Of a DNA stretch of 64,000 nt, positions 35,674-49,801 are shown one piece after another. Each line of letters begins with the position of its first letter. Position 1 is the first letter of the stretch. This stretch comes from Nepenthes gracilis. Its lineage: Eukaryota > Streptophyta > Magnoliopsida > Caryophyllales > Nepenthaceae. The notes under the pieces were generated by a model. It worked only from the letters and a program-made list of their open reading frames with translations, did not search any database and had not been told where the DNA came from. The stretch lies in assembly GCA_033239525.1 (NCBI GenBank), contig BSYO01000005.1, positions 26,691,341 through 26,755,340 on the forward strand, written 5' to 3'. The position numbers and the translations under genes were made by a program.

Positions 35674-36995
35674 TCACATCTGCGCCGCCTCACCATTGCC
35701 TTTGGAGTACATGTTTACTTCCTACAGATTCATGAAACGGGAGCAATATTTTGTTTAGAAAAGAAAAAGAAAGAAAGAAAGAATGGTAGAACTTGTAACG
35801 ATCTCAACTATCCATTTTCTAACTTTTAATCTTGATCATTAGATATGTAAAAAATATTAAAAATCTATAACAATATTTCAATTGCCTAATACAAATAGAA
35901 AAGGAAACGGAGAAGAAATATACCTGAATGACCCACATGCTGATCACTGATTCGAGGCAAAAGAGTACAAATCTAATGAAGTAGAATATCTGTGTAGAAA
36001 AAGGCAGTCGTCAGTACATTGCCACCTTATTCCAATTACCTCGTCCTTCAGCAATCGTGTTGGCATTCTAACTTCATTCCCAAATGTCATCTTTACTCTC
36101 CATGCAAACTAAACAGCATAATATTTATTCCTACAGTATTGTTAGTAACATTTATTTCATTATTAATTTATTTCATTCTTAATTTATTTCATTGCAACAC
36201 TCAAACAAATCAGACGTCTATTAGGCTGCAGAAGGGGTGGCCCTCCGTATCCTTAGATACTGTGCCCCTATATCCCCAAACCACGACGTGGTAGGCACGT
36301 ATCCATGGTCTCTTGGACATCGACAGGCCTCACTGGCATGAATTCTCAAGTTCACATCGACATATTTACCTCTCATTGGCAAATATTTGTTGGCAATGAA
36401 CTGAGGAAATTCATCCTACTTATACAATTTACGTAACAGTAGAATCGAACAACAAAATATCAGGATGGAACATACCCCAACTATGGCATGATCACCCACA
36501 AGATCTATGGCTGGAAGTATTCCCCTGTCAAGATTCACATAAAGAAAAAAAAAATGTCAATATCAAAGAAACTCCTTTCTTTGTGGGATCGCCACAATGA
36601 CAAATTTGGTTGATTATTTAATGTTTGAAACTTGATCTGATTTCTCCCCATTAAGAAGCTAATGAAAAGATACCATCCTATATTGTCATCAAATGCGAAC
36701 ATCAACAACCCGAAGCAGCACTAAATATGACAAAATCAATTCTACACATTTCTTCTTTAGGCTTTTTTCTGGGAGGGGGGGGGGCAATTGTTAAGCTGAA
36801 TGGTGGAAAATAATCCATGCAGTCAACTTCTCTTAGTGAGAGAAGGCTTAGCTTAGTCGGATTTTGGTTGGTTTGATTTCAATTAATTATCGCTTATCAT
36901 ATAATCTGAATACAATGAAGTATTTACGCAAGAGATTTCCCTTTAAAAACCATAAGAGGAGAAACTGCAGCAAATATACAAAAGCTGATGTGTAG
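35674..36995 (-). pseudogene. 3' fragment of a SCAMP (secretory carrier membrane protein) gene
   Basis: Four exons with GT-AG borders read in order on the minus strand: 36,995-36,928 (LHISFCIFAAVSPLMVFKGK), 36,524-36,476 (GILPAIDLVGDHAIVG), 35,989-35,924 (IFYFIRFVLFCLESVISMWV) and 35,721-35,674 (EVNMYSKGNGEAAQM). This is the fourth transmembrane segment, the lumenal linker and the cytosolic tail of a plant SCAMP, a four-pass protein of post-Golgi and endosomal membranes. Phases join correctly. The last exon ends in TGA followed by TAG where the family has two basic residues; the remaining tail (EVARGAVRAA) is still readable behind them. Upstream exons are missing: past 37,000 the sequence becomes unrelated and repeat-like. 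It is therefore a truncated pseudogene or the end of a gene cut by rearrangement. Confidence 0.85.
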
Positions 36996-36999
36996 CTGA

Positions 37000-38250
37000 A
37001 AACAAGAATTAAGACAAAAAAGATATATGATAAGTTGTGTAGGAAAATGACATAAATTTGTGTATGAAAAAAATATATAATATATTTTTAGATTTTTTAT
37101 CTTATTTTTTTTTAATCTTAATCATTAAAATATATTTAAATATTATTTTTTTAGGGACCAATGACAGTAGGCCATACTAGTTAAAAGAGTGATCAATCAA
37201 AATTCAAATTATGTATGTTTTTATACAAGTAAAGGTCATAAGTTCTTATTTAAGACCTAAAGGTGAGCCATCTACATATAACTCTATAGAAGGGGTCAAA
37301 CGCCGCTTCTTAACCCACGGTTATATAAGTTCAAATAACGATATTCCACTATAATATACTAAAATATACTATCCGTTGAATAATAACCTTGATCCATTTC
37401 TTAAATTAGGAAACTCTATACTTAGTTTCGTAATTCTTACTTCTCACATTTACGGAGAACGATTCATCATTTTTTAATATAATTGTAGAGTTTTCAGCCA
37501 TAATTCTATAATTTTTTAATATAGGTAATTTTCTTAACATGCATAATCATTCTTTGCAACTCGATACAACAAAATTTAGTAATGGCAATGTAGAAAATTC
37601 AATTTGTGCATCATTTCAGTACAAAAAATCAGCTTATGCATAATTTCAGTATGTGTACAGGACTTTACAAGAACTTTGGGTCAAATATACACATATTTAT
37701 GGTTCTTATAAGTCATCTATTTGATAATTTAAGGTATATATATAGTCTTGCACAAATTAGAGGCATGCAAAGCTCAAAAATTCAGCAATAATATTAAGAA
37801 ATTAGCATGAGTGCAGAATTTTAGATATTCTAATAATATGCAGTATATAATTTAACGTGTAATGACTTGTACTAAACAATTTAAAGACTTGCATGAATAT
37901 TAGGTTCCAAATTCAGAGATACAGGGACAAAATCTCATATTTTTGGACATAAAAAAGGTTCAAATTATAGAATACAATACATATTACATGATACAGATAA
38001 TTGGATATGAGTTTTTGAAAAATTTCTTCATAAAATCATGAAACGTCAACATGCATGCATGATTTATACGTCTTAACTTCAAAATCTTAGTTTGAACGAG
38101 TATTAAAATAAGAATATTCGAAAAAATTGACAAGGAATCGACAATAAGTGAAAATGGAGCTTAGAATGCACTTGTTTTAACTTGATTTATCAAAATCCTC
38201 ACTTCGATTTCCTTGATTCGAACTATTAGAGCCTTCTCTCCCTTCTTGTT
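37000..38250. other. Spacer between duplication copies, no gene seen
   Basis: An AT-rich stretch. A weak tRNA-B-box-like ggtcataagttc near 37,227 could be SINE debris. No ORF or splice-consistent exon is convincing. Confidence 0.5.
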
Positions 38251-38252
38251 GG

Positions 38253-38271
38253 CTCTCTCTCTCTCTCTCTC
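38253..38271. repeat. (CT)n microsatellite
   Basis: About nine CT units. A second CT tract at 38,837-38,852 lies 570 bp to the right, and the CACTA-like segment lies between them. Confidence 0.9.
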
Positions 38272-38275
38272 CAAA

Positions 38276-38760
38276 TCACTACAAAAAATGGCAATTTTCG
38301 AGCGCAGGGGTCCTCACATACTTGACCCACGTTTGAGCATGGGTTGAGCTAGCATTATGCACAAGGTTCTGCTTTTGGCACCTCAGCCATGAGTTGAGCA
38401 GGTGGGTTCTAGTTTTCACACCGAGGGTGCGCTCAAAGCAAGCGTTGGGTAGGCCTAAAATTCGAAGGTTTTGGATTTCATGTTGATGGCACGCCTTAGG
38501 TGAGTCTGACGCGCAGCCTGCACATTTGCATTTGAAATTCTACACTGATAGGGCTTAGGGCGACGACCAAGCGAGGCATGGAGCAGGTAGCTATTGGATT
38601 TTGTGCTGATGGGGTGCTTAGGACATAGGTTGGGTGAGCCTCTTGAGCCAAAGGCTATTTGTTTTTGGGCCGAAGGCGGGCCTCAGGTTTGTATTAGGCT
38701 CAAATCACTCGATCCAAAATTTAACTCTTTGACCTAAATTTTTGCATCCTTTAATTTTAA
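38276..38760 (+). mobile_element. CACTA-type transposon end with subterminal repeats
   Basis: The sequence begins cactacaaaaaatggcaatt, the classic CACTA terminus. Irregular repeats of 70-90 bp follow, with variants of ggttttggatttcatgttgatgg, gctattggattttgtgctgatgg and gagcatgggttgagc, as in CACTA subterminal regions. No matching tagtg end or transposase was found nearby, so this is a fragment or one end of a rearranged copy. Confidence 0.6.
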
Positions 38761-41669
38761 TTTCAATTATATTAATTTAATTAATTATAATTAGTATAAT
38801 TTAAAGACTCAAACCTTATAATACTGGCAACCCCCCCTCTCTCTCTCTCTCAATCCATTATTTTGGCTCCTCTCGTGGCCTTAGCCATTGTTAGGCTTTT
38901 CACAACTTAGTCCTTCTCCAATCCCTAACCCTTCATTAAATAGTGAAGAATTGAAGAAGTCTTATCAATGAAATAATGAGAAAAAAATTAATATTAAAAT
39001 GAGGAAGGAGTCGTAATAGTAAAGTAGTTTCCTCTTATTGAATGGGTGATGCAGCTGTTGCCTCTTAATTGGTTTGTTTTTGTGGAGCATTCTCACTAAC
39101 CAGATGACAAATGTTAAAGTTCCTAATTGACTCATTTATTATGGACCTATCGTAAATTATCTATTTATAATTGTGAATTTTTAATGGTTTCTCATCTTAA
39201 TTGTTTATTGTTTCCTATTTTAGTTTTTTATTTTTTTTCATTTGAGTCAACTATCATGGATCTACTTTATTGAGATTAAATATGATTGTTGTTGCTAGTA
39301 CAAAAAAGTATCGAGTCAAGTTCTTTAATAAGCACATATATTATTGTCCATGTTTATTTCAATTTTTATTGGACAATTTATAATTTACTTAGATAAAATC
39401 TTAACAAATTGATTTATGAATTTGGGGTGTGTATATATCATTCATTAGATGAAAAATTCAACAAAAAAATAGATATTAGTATGAATGGATAAAACCTAAA
39501 CAGTTATTTCTTATTTTTGTTATTGTATTAAATAATGAATAGATATTAGTATTATAAAAAAAATAAATATATAAAAATACTATATCTACTTTTTGTATCT
39601 TTCAATCTTCTCTGTTAAATTTCTATTCAATGGTATACCAAACATATATTCTTTAAAAAATATATGACAGCCAAATTCATTTATTTATGAGAAATATAAA
39701 TAGGAAGTAGAATAAATGTTCAAAAATAGAGTGTAGATGAAGATATATCCTGAAATTATAATCGAGAATGATTTGATTATTGCAAAGAAGCCATATTAAA
39801 TAAATTCATATTTTGAAATATGGGAATATAAGTCTTATATGAAATCAAATATATAAGAAAAAAACTAATAATAAATTTTATCTAGAAAATAGTAAAAATA
39901 TATAAATATGAAAATAGGTGCCCACTACATCAAACTTATATGACATTTTTGGTATAGGTATGGTCAGATGTTTCCCCTACAATATCTCTTTTAGAAATAA
40001 AAATAAAAAATAATATAATATAATATAATTGATCAAAGTTATGCTTCTAATATAAATAGCCTTTTTTTTAATTTTTTAACTCATAATTTTCATAGCATAT
40101 TAAATTTATTTTATCGTTCCGAGGAGAATCAATTTTAATATAGTTAAATAAATAGAAAAAATTATAATTAATACAAAGATATTTCATAAAATATAATTAA
40201 AATTTCCTTTTAAGATTATTTTTAATAAAATAATAATTTACTATTTAATTAATATATAATTTATGAATTATAATTTTTATAATATTAAAAAATTCTTATA
40301 AATCAGATAAGACCTATCCCAATTTTTTTGACTTATTCTTACTTCTCGAAGAATAATAAGTTAAGGCCACATGATTATGTTACCTACCTAATGGCGGCAA
40401 CACTGGGGGAGGCGTGGTGGTCAAGAGATGCGGTGGCATGGTTGTGGCGGTTGGGTGACATGAAAATGTGTGAATAATATATTAAAAAATATATATTTTT
40501 TGAAAAGTATAAAATATTATTTAACATTATCACTCTTAATATTTCTATATGTTAAATATTTAAAAAATAAATTTTTAACACAATTCCTACATAAACATAA
40601 TAATATTAACCCTTAACTATATTTTTACATTATTTATTATATAAAAATAATTGTTTAAATACTACTGTATTTTTAATCCTATGACTAATCATGGCCTACA
40701 CCTGATCAAAATCACACCGTCAAACAATGATCAAATCAATCTATAATTTTTTAAAAATATATTTAAAATACATAAATATTATAAATAAATATAATAAAAA
40801 ATTTAATCTTAATTAATTTTTTGCACTAGACATCGTTACTTGTGAAAGTAATTGTTAGGACTGACCAACCTAAATTATTATTTTTTATGAATATAAGTTT
40901 TATCATAAATAAATATAATATTTTAAGAAATATATATATATATATCTAAATCTAATTTATACATATAGAAATTTTATTTGATCACGGTCTATGGTAGTAT
41001 ACAAGTAGACAAACAATACCGGTTCAGTGATGCAGTAGCTTGGTTTTTAGCAAATTTGAAGGGCGGAATTCACATAAAAATGGCACGAGCATCGGGTGGA
41101 TTCTTTTGTTTAGTTTAATGAATTTAAGTGCGATTCGTTGCGGATAATTCATAGATCACTGTGACGGTGGGTCCCCTTGCGTGCCTTTTCTCATCTCTTC
41201 AATAATTCATGTCCAATTTTGTTAAATACCCACCATCAACTTGCTAATTTAACTTATATTATATTTAATTTAATCTTACTAATGATAATTAAACATCAGT
41301 TTTGTTTAATGAATTATCTTTAATTAATTCATAGATCAATCGTTAAGAACAGTAAATCTGGTTTTTTTTTCTTTTTTCTCTAATTTTTTTGTATGTCGTC
41401 TCTTCAAAGATGAGCTCTGTTTCTCTCCTCCATCAATTCGACACTGTTTTTGAATATAGCAATGAAATCTGAAGAGAGAAGTTGGAAGATACAGACCAAA
41501 ACCGAAATCATCCATAATTTACGAAATTCACATTCTACGAGCCATAAAATTTTCAATATCCACGATTTCTACAGCTGAGATCAAAAATTCTTTGCAAAAC
41601 CTTTTACTCTAAGATGCTCGATTACTTACACAGATCAAAAATTCTTTGCCAATCCAGCACCGCGCCTCC

Positions 41670-41831
41670 TCAGCGAGCGGCGGCAGTACGGCGGCGGCCT
41701 CCATGGAGGGAGAAGATGGCGGCGACAGAGTGAGCTAGACCTACCACTATCCCAATCTTCACCTGTCCTCGCTTTGGGATCAGACGGCCAGAACTCCCCC
41801 GCGATAAACTCATGGCAGGCCCCGTCGTCAT
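41670..41831 (-). CDS. Small IPKRGQVK-family protein, copy B paralogue 1 (53 aa)
   Basis: The frame is open from ATG to TGA: MTTGPAMSLSRGSSGRLIPK, then RGQVKIGIVVGLAHSVAAIF, then an Arg/Ala-rich tail. Layout: a polar N-terminus of about 14 residues, a basic block at 15-25, a hydrophobic segment at about 26-42, and a basic C-terminus. This would suit a single-pass membrane microprotein, though no family function is known to me. The start is supported by N-terminal similarity to paralogue 2 and by a TATA box about 170 bp upstream. A second in-frame Met at codon 7 is possible. The copy A partner (3,170-3,330) is frameshifted by one base, so this is the only intact version of paralogue 1 here. 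Confidence 0.62.
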   Translation of the reverse strand: MTTGPAMSLSRGSSGRLIPKRGQVKIGIVVGLAHSVAAIFSLHGGRRRTAAAR

Positions 41832-42001
41832 GCCCCGTACTGCACCAGCAGCTATGCGGTCCTCTTTATGGTTGTCACTTCCGTCCAGTTTGATCGGAAA
41901 ATCTTAGAGCTGCAGATGCAGATGCAGATGCAGAAGCGGTGGCGTCTTTACGAGTTTGTAGATAGAGATGCTGATTGTGGTTTGCTAGTGCGGTAGCGAT
42001 T

Positions 42002-42011
42002 GGTTATATAG
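42002..42011 (-). promoter_or_regulatory. TATA-like box upstream of small gene 1 (copy B)
   Basis: On the minus strand this reads ctatataacc, about 170 bp upstream of the ATG at 41,831. It is identical to the copy A site and preceded by the same gtaggggca block. Confidence 0.5.
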
Positions 42012-45000
42012 TCGTGATCTTGCAAATTTGCCCCTACTCTTCCCAATAATTGCACAACTGTGTCAAAGCTGTTCATTTATTTTGGGGGTTAAATTAATCT
42101 GACATTTGATTTTTTTTTTTTTTATAATAAGCACGTGTTTTTTCTACCCTATTGACAATTATATACTTGTGGTTCATTGGTTATTGAGATTACACAAGTA
42201 TACGTATATAATTTATTCAGTAGAATAAATTTAAACATTTCATCATATGTTAATTATGAGATACTTAAATATAAGAAATAAAATACAATCAAATATATAA
42301 TATTATATAATATATTTAATATAAAAAAAATTTTAAAACTAATAAAAGATATAGAATAAACTTCAAACTTACTTGCTATAAAATAGTGATAAGTTCTAAA
42401 TAGCCTATTTTAAAAATTTTTTTACTATAATTTGAGTAAAAAATAATTAAATATAATCTTTTTAATATACCCTACGATCCATAAGAGAAAAAATTTATCA
42501 AAAATAAAAATAACCAAAATAAAAATATACCATACTATAGTAAAGTACCCGAATTTGATAAAAAATAAAATTTGAATTAGGTCACAGCGGGAAAACAAAT
42601 GCCTTTCTCATCTCTCTTTTTCTCATTCTCTTTATACAATACTTTTATATTGAAATTGCTTTTATTTATTTATTTTTTATTTAATATCATGTCGCTTCTT
42701 GCCTATAACAAATAAACCTTAAAAAGCGCAACATGACACTTTATGGTTACATTGTGCACGTGCAACTCGCACAGACATCAAACGTGAACCTTTTAAAAAA
42801 TTTACGTATGTACCTTTTAGACATTAGTCCCATAGAAATCGGCACTCAGGCACCTCTCAAGTGCACATCATGTTCGCCAATTCTATTCCAAATACATATG
42901 ATCGTGTATCGTGCGCCTACGAAACTCATATATTTCCTATTTATTTAGAAGAATACCTAGTTAGCTTTTTTTTTATTTTCTTTTCACTAGCACCAAAAAA
43001 AGATGGCGTTCAATCTTCCGTAGCTCGCATAAATTTTCAATAAACCTTGTCATTCGACCAATTCTTGATCGACTCTCGCACGAGCCTTGTGACTCTTATT
43101 TCATATACCTATTTACAAATATTATATATCAAGATGGTTGATTTTTTAATTATTGTATTTATAATAAGAAAATAATTCAAAATTTAACTGCAGTTATCTT
43201 GTACGTCTAACTTTCACAGTGGGTCAAACTAAACCATGCTTAAATTTGATTCATTATGAGCATACAGTATATTTATGTCACGTACGGACACTCGTAAAAA
43301 ATTAAATGCAATATTTTATATTTAACACCAAGACTCCCCGGTAACCGAGTCTGCTGACAAATCATACCTTCAGCCTATCAATTTACTGTCCACCTTGATT
43401 TTTGTTGTGCTTTTTTCATGAAATATATATATATATATATATTTACAAGTAATTTATGCATATATTTTTAAAAATGTTTTAATGATTAAAGAGACCATCG
43501 ACTACTATAATTTTAGAAAACGATGAAAAATCTTGACAAAAAACTATAAAAATTAAAAAATATTGAAGCTTTAATAGTGACACAAAGTAATAAGCCTCAC
43601 AATGTTATCAAAATATCGTAATAATAGAATATTTTTATATCTACTTTATTTCTAAATAAAAATTTTATTCATAAATTATTTTATATAGTAACCGAATAAT
43701 TTGTGTAGGGAATGTTATTAGATTTTTTATGGTTGACATTTTTCTTGATATTATTTGATTTCTAACTTTTTAAGCCAATGATGAAAAAATATTAAGTAAG
43801 AGGGGATGAGAAAATGATCACCCCAACTTCCATGAATTGCAATATATTAAGATATTAATATATCATTTTTATTTTCAAGTAATGATTGATTAAGATAGGT
43901 TAATGCATATATTAAGATCAAATAAAAATTTTGAATCAAAGTTAATATTCAGACCAAATTATATTATATTGAGTGATACCTAACCAATATTTGATATGCG
44001 TATGTGTGCATTTTGGATAGTAATGATGCGTTTAAAAAAAATATAGGTACTTGTGTGTCATTCAAGTAAAATATTTACAGTCAACATATACTTGAGAGAC
44101 GTACATATGTATTTGAGGTAAAATACATACGTTTGATGTATGCCTAATGAATGCTTATATGTTGTATGATTTGCTAACTTAATACCTGACGTATATTTAA
44201 CAGGTGCATATGCATTGATTTTTTATATAAAGCCTCATTTGGCTAATTTCAGTCATTTCTTATGCAATCTGGAGAGAAAAGATGGAAAGAAAAAAGAATA
44301 AGAGAAAAAAGGCGATAGAAAATATAGGAGAAGGAGAAATCAATTGAGAATTAAGAAATTTTTATAGATTTTAAATATAAGGTAAATATATCCAAATTTT
44401 TTATTTTTTTATTATTATTCTTTCTCTTATTTTTATAAATATTATTTTAAATATTCATGCATATAATATTTTTATAGTTAAAGAATTTATAATTTACTTG
44501 CATATTATTCTATTTTCATTTCATAAAACTTTTATGAAATACATATCTTCTATTCATACATATTATATTTAAATGTTAAATTTTAACAATATTATTTTTA
44601 CACGTAATCTTTTTTTAATTATATATTTCTATAAGTTTGAATCATGTTTGTAATTGAAATGAATTAAGTAAATTACCTTAACTACATAGATTTTGCAGCA
44701 CAAACAGTTTTTGCATAGTATTAAATCACTTATTGTTGTTCCAACATGCTCTTAAAATGCAAGCTAAAGTCCCTGCATGAATTTAATTTTACTATATGAC
44801 AAGTATTTAAAGAAATAAGAATGAAAACTTTATATAAGTTGAAAGATGATACTATTTTTCTGTATAAAAAAATATAAAGAGTATATTCGTATTTAACTAA
44901 AATTTTCTATTTAATTATATATAAACTATTATAGAGAATTAAAGAAAATATATTGTGGCATATCATAATATATTATAATGATAATTGAGATTTAAACATA

Positions 45001-48000
45001 TTATCCGCAAATTAAAAATGACATTCAGCCTTATTTACAGAGGTATATATATAATATCAGCTTATAAATTTTGAGTAATAGTATATAACTTTTGATCGTA
45101 TAAAACTATATATTACCCAAGTTTTAGGAGTTGCCCCTTTATTAATAAGGCTACCATTGATTCTAGATCCACAAGTTTATAAATTAGAAATTGATTATTA
45201 GTATCAAATCATACACAATATGTTTATAAATTATACCATTATTTTTTATTTTGATTATATTACATTCTAGTATGTTTTTATGTGTGTGTATATATTCAGT
45301 TATGAAAATTTCATACCTAATTAAGTAATTGGTTTATTCTTATTTTGATTTCTATAAGCATTTTAAAACAGTGGGCTCAAAATAATATTTACATATGATT
45401 GGATTTAAATGACAGTTGTTTGAGATTTAGAATTAAGAAATTGACTAGTTTTCATATATTATTAATCAGAAATGAATAATAAACTATGTTGACAGACTTC
45501 ATAGATTTACAGTTTTATTAATTAGTTGACAATGATGTATAACGTCAATGGGTGAGTTAAATTTTTGGTTATATATAACAATTCAGTTAAAATTTCTTCG
45601 TTTACTTTGATTTAGAATGGATACTTTTCATTATAATCGAGGTCATAATTATTGATTTTTAGAGCTACTTTCAGATATATTACTCCAACTTCTGTGACTT
45701 AACATAATTTTATTTGGATCTTTTGTCTACTTGCGAAGTCATTTCAGATTACATCTCGAAAAAATATTTAACTTTTTGGTCGACAAAATAAAACACAAAT
45801 TTTGCATAATTAGCAAACTAAAACCTGTTTAAAGATTAGTAAAAATTAAGTAGTTAATAATTGGACTCAGGATCGGGGACATGGCATTAGCGTTTGAGCC
45901 GTTGAGTGAAAATTAAATTTCAGTAACACTATACTTAAGATAGCAAGATGCTTACTCAAGCTACCGGGTATCCTTAAATAGCTACTAGTACGAAATAAAT
46001 ATGTTAAGATGTCATATCTGTGATTCAATCTATAAGTTAACAATTTTAATTAATAAATTTTTAATTAAAAGCTAATAACTCAGAGGATTTTTTTGGAACA
46101 TCCTACTATAAATTTTTTTTGTCATTAAATTTCTTTTCATCTCATTTTTTTAATTGTTGTTATTGATATTGATAAATTTTGTACCGGTATTTAGTTTATA
46201 TTTAATATTTTATTAAAATATTAATTTTTTAGGATATATATAAATAAATAAAGTATTTTTCAGATGTCCATTTTGTCAAAGATATAATCATTACTAACTT
46301 ATAAATGAAGTAAACAGTGGGCTCCAGTGCAACTTTATGGGTACATGCACCAAATGAGATGCACCAAGTGTATCTTCAATCTCCACCATTTGATGGAGAT
46401 CTTATGGAAAAAATTTTAAGTCAAAATAATTTGTGTTATATTTATTTTTTATTTTTTTAAAAAATATTTAATCATAAAATATTTAACCCGACTATTTAAA
46501 AAATCTAACGCGTTAGACAGATTAATTTATCTGACATTCACGCTTAAATTATTAACTAAATATGATTTTTACCTAATAACCAACGTTTTTTGACCCTTTA
46601 TTACAAATTTCGATCAAACTCTAAATGTATCAATCACATCATTTACAAAAAATATATATCAAGTAAGCATATACATATAATATTAAAAATCAAATTAATA
46701 ATCATAAACTTAATTATAATATTTTAAATATTCAAACTAATTAGTATTATATAATCAACGTAACCGGTACATAGTTTGGCAATGTTTGAATCTTAAAGCA
46801 GTGGTTGGCCAGTATATATACAAAGCAGTGTGAATACGCCTTTCATTTTATTATTTTTTCTGTTGACCCGGTCCGAGTCATGGTGACATAGCCCATCCTT
46901 TGCCGGCCATTAGACTGAATTTTAACAAGTAGAATATAATATTATAAAAAATATAATTTTAATTTTTTTAACTTTATAAATATTTTTATTATTTTTAAAA
47001 TTTAAAAAATATTTTTTTAATTATTTTAATATCAAAATGATAAATATTAAATAAGAATAATTCAGTAATTACAACAAAAAATAAAAGACTGAAATTAATA
47101 TTACTGACACAACTTCGGGTGGTTGGACCAGGACCACCCCCTGGATAACACTACAAAAAGGCCCATTAATTATTGATGTTGACAATAAAAAAATATTGAA
47201 GTTTTTTTTTTTTAATTATATAGACGGTAGTATTGTTGTGTTGTTAGCATAATATGGGCATCATGTCCAAGGAGTATAGTAAGAAAATCAAGGCATTTCA
47301 AATGCAGTTGACCTATGAGAATTAAGACTTATCTGCTTAATTGGTATTTTTTTTGTCGTATTAACTTTAATGTCAGTTGCACGATGATATTAAATGACAT
47401 TCATATTAGTAAAAAGTGTGTTTGTTATGTAAAAAATATTATCTGTAGAGTTAAGAAGGTAAACTTTGAATTGGTACAAATTGAATATAATAATAATTTA
47501 TAGTACGAATTACAGAATAAATATACTAATCACTGATTATAGGGTACTTAATTTACTTGCTCCTGACTACTTGGTCTAATAGTTTTTTTATACTGTCTGT
47601 GAAACCAATCTTTCCCTTCATTAGAGAGAGAGGACAAATAAAAATAACTCCTCAATTCATTTATAAAAAAAACAAAATAAATTATTTTTTAATTAAATTT
47701 TAAACCCAGTCAACACTTAGACGAAATCCCAAACTTGTAACCAAATATCTATCTTGAAAAGTATATTGCATTCTTTTTGAATAATTTCCTTGACCTGAAC
47801 ACCTAATAACATGATGAAGATCTTGTATTTACTACCACTCGCGTAATACGGAATTCACGTTGTCGTTTAATTGAAAGAAATCATTATTCGTTAATTTTAT
47901 TTCTCAAATGAGCTTCCCTTATTGTAGTTCAACCTCTTAATAAAACCTAAAACAGTTATATTATAACTCAATTTAAATGTGTGGGTAACTCACTATCACT

Positions 48001-49483
48001 TTTCTGTCACTCAAGCCATAATCGACTTAGATTTTATATAAATTTTTTTAAAAACACAATCCAAAACATTTTTTTAATATGCAAGATCAAGAACCATATT
48101 ATTCCAGTTGAGCTTTTCTTTAATACACCTATATTTTAACTCATACCCTTGATTTAGATAGACGTCATATAAATTTTTATAATATCATAGGATAATAAAT
48201 ATCTTTGAGACGGTGTTAATTTTTATTTTAATTTAAGATTAATTTATAATAAATATTTAATAGATAATATTGTAATTAATTATGTTTAAATTTGTGAACT
48301 TCAACAGGTGAAGATCCTCACATTTTCGTCTGTAGATCATCAATGATTATCAACTAATAATTTGCTTTAGACTACTCAATCAGAAGAGACATGTTTCAAC
48401 AGTCTCTGACAGAAAATAGCATAATATCAGATGGATGATTCAAGCTCACTTTGAACTAACACAGTCAATCCTCAGAATTCATTGAATGGAATTTCATTTT
48501 CACTTGGGCCGCACTTATTCCACCTCAGTGGGTCAATACCATATCATTTAATGGAATTTTTGAAATCTCATTAAACTTCCAAAGTTTTTAAATTTGTTAA
48601 ACATATATATATATATATATATATATTGAATAAGATCTAAATCTAAAATTATAAATTATTATATATTTATAATTCATTATAATTTCTTATACATTTTTAT
48701 CTTTTTGTAAGCCAAACCACAAATACCCCCAACAGCATGTTATATGGATTTTTTTGAAAAAAAAAATCATAACTCTGCTTCATGATGAAAAACATAAGGT
48801 GGATATATTTTGCTATATGTAATACATGAGTAAATTCAACTATCTATATATGTTAGCCGATTTTATTCTATTTTTATTGCTTTTTTATTGTAAATTTTAA
48901 TAGGCACCACGTATAGAAAGAGAAATTATGGTTGAATTATTGGTGGATGAGTCTAATCATACTTTCCAGTTTGGTTCTTCAACTATTTAAGGTGTAATCC
49001 GTCTGGTTTTTCTCATAGATTTTAGAGGAACATCTGCAAAAATAATGAAAATTGCATAAATTGCGTATTGTGAACTTCTCTTAATCAGAACCCTGACTCG
49101 AGTTCGATCGTATTAATCTCTTGGACTTATCAAAATAATGTTTTGGTCTAAATTTTAGGGTCTATTTGTTACTCTGTTTTACTCTTCTTCTCGTAAAGTT
49201 TCATCTTCAAAGACGAAAAGTGCGTATCTCCTCAATCAATTCGTTAGTGCCTTTGCAGCAGAATTGCCTTTTTTTTTTTCACAGAACAGAAATCTGGAGA
49301 GAGAAGTTGGAAGATAAAGCCGACAACAGAGAGTTAAATTGATATACAAAAATCACATTGTAAGAGCCAGAAAATCCCAAAAATACGCGATCCCTACAGC
49401 TGAGATTGCAAAACCTATTTCTCTGAAGTGCTTAGCTACTTGCACAAACCAAAAGTTTTTGGCCAATCCAGCACCGCGCCTCC

Positions 49484-49648
49484 TCAGCGAGCTGTGGAAG
49501 CGTTGCGGACGCCTCCATGGCCGGAGACGCTGCTGGCGACAGAGTGAGCTATACATTTCGCAATTCCAATCTTCACCTGTCCGCGCTTTGGGATCAGACG
49601 GCCCGACTTCCCTTGTGATACAGTTTCAATAGGCGGCCCGTTCGTCAT
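49484..49648 (-). CDS. Small IPKRGQVK-family protein, copy B paralogue 2 (54 aa)
   Basis: The frame begins MTNGPPIETVSQGKSGRLIP and contains PKRGQVKIGIAKCIAHSVAS before a Gly/Asn/Ser/Ala tail. It differs from copy A paralogue 2 at Ala2/Thr, a Val/Lys change in the hydrophobic stretch and an Arg/His change near the tail. A Lys inside the hydrophobic run makes a membrane role less likely for this copy. Length, frame and promoter spacing are otherwise kept. Confidence 0.58.
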   Translation of the reverse strand: MTNGPPIETVSQGKSGRLIPKRGQVKIGIAKCIAHSVASSVSGHGGVRNASTAR

Positions 49649-49791
49649 ACTCTTTCGTCTTGCACCGCGGGCGATGTGTTCTGCTTTCCTGTTTTTACTC
49701 CCGTCGAGCTCGATCGCAAAATCGTAGAGATACAGACACAGATATGTGGATTCGGATGCTGCTTATGGTTGATAAGTGCTCTGCGGCGTTC

Positions 49792-49801
49792 GATTATATA
49801 G
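49792..49801 (-). promoter_or_regulatory. TATA-like box upstream of small gene 2 (copy B)
   Basis: On the minus strand this reads ctatataatc, about 148 bp upstream of the ATG at 49,648. It is a closer match to the TATA consensus than the copy A version. Confidence 0.55.

Noticed and set aside
36225..36422. A clean 65-codon exon-like frame on the minus strand (starting DEFPQFIANKYLP) with an AG before it
   Set aside because: It lies inside the SCAMP intron between the GILPAIDL and IFYFIRF exons, which join in phase without it. I see no family similarity.
37220..37260. Possible SINE head (ggtcataagttc)
   Set aside because: Only a weak B-box match, with no A box, tail or target duplication.
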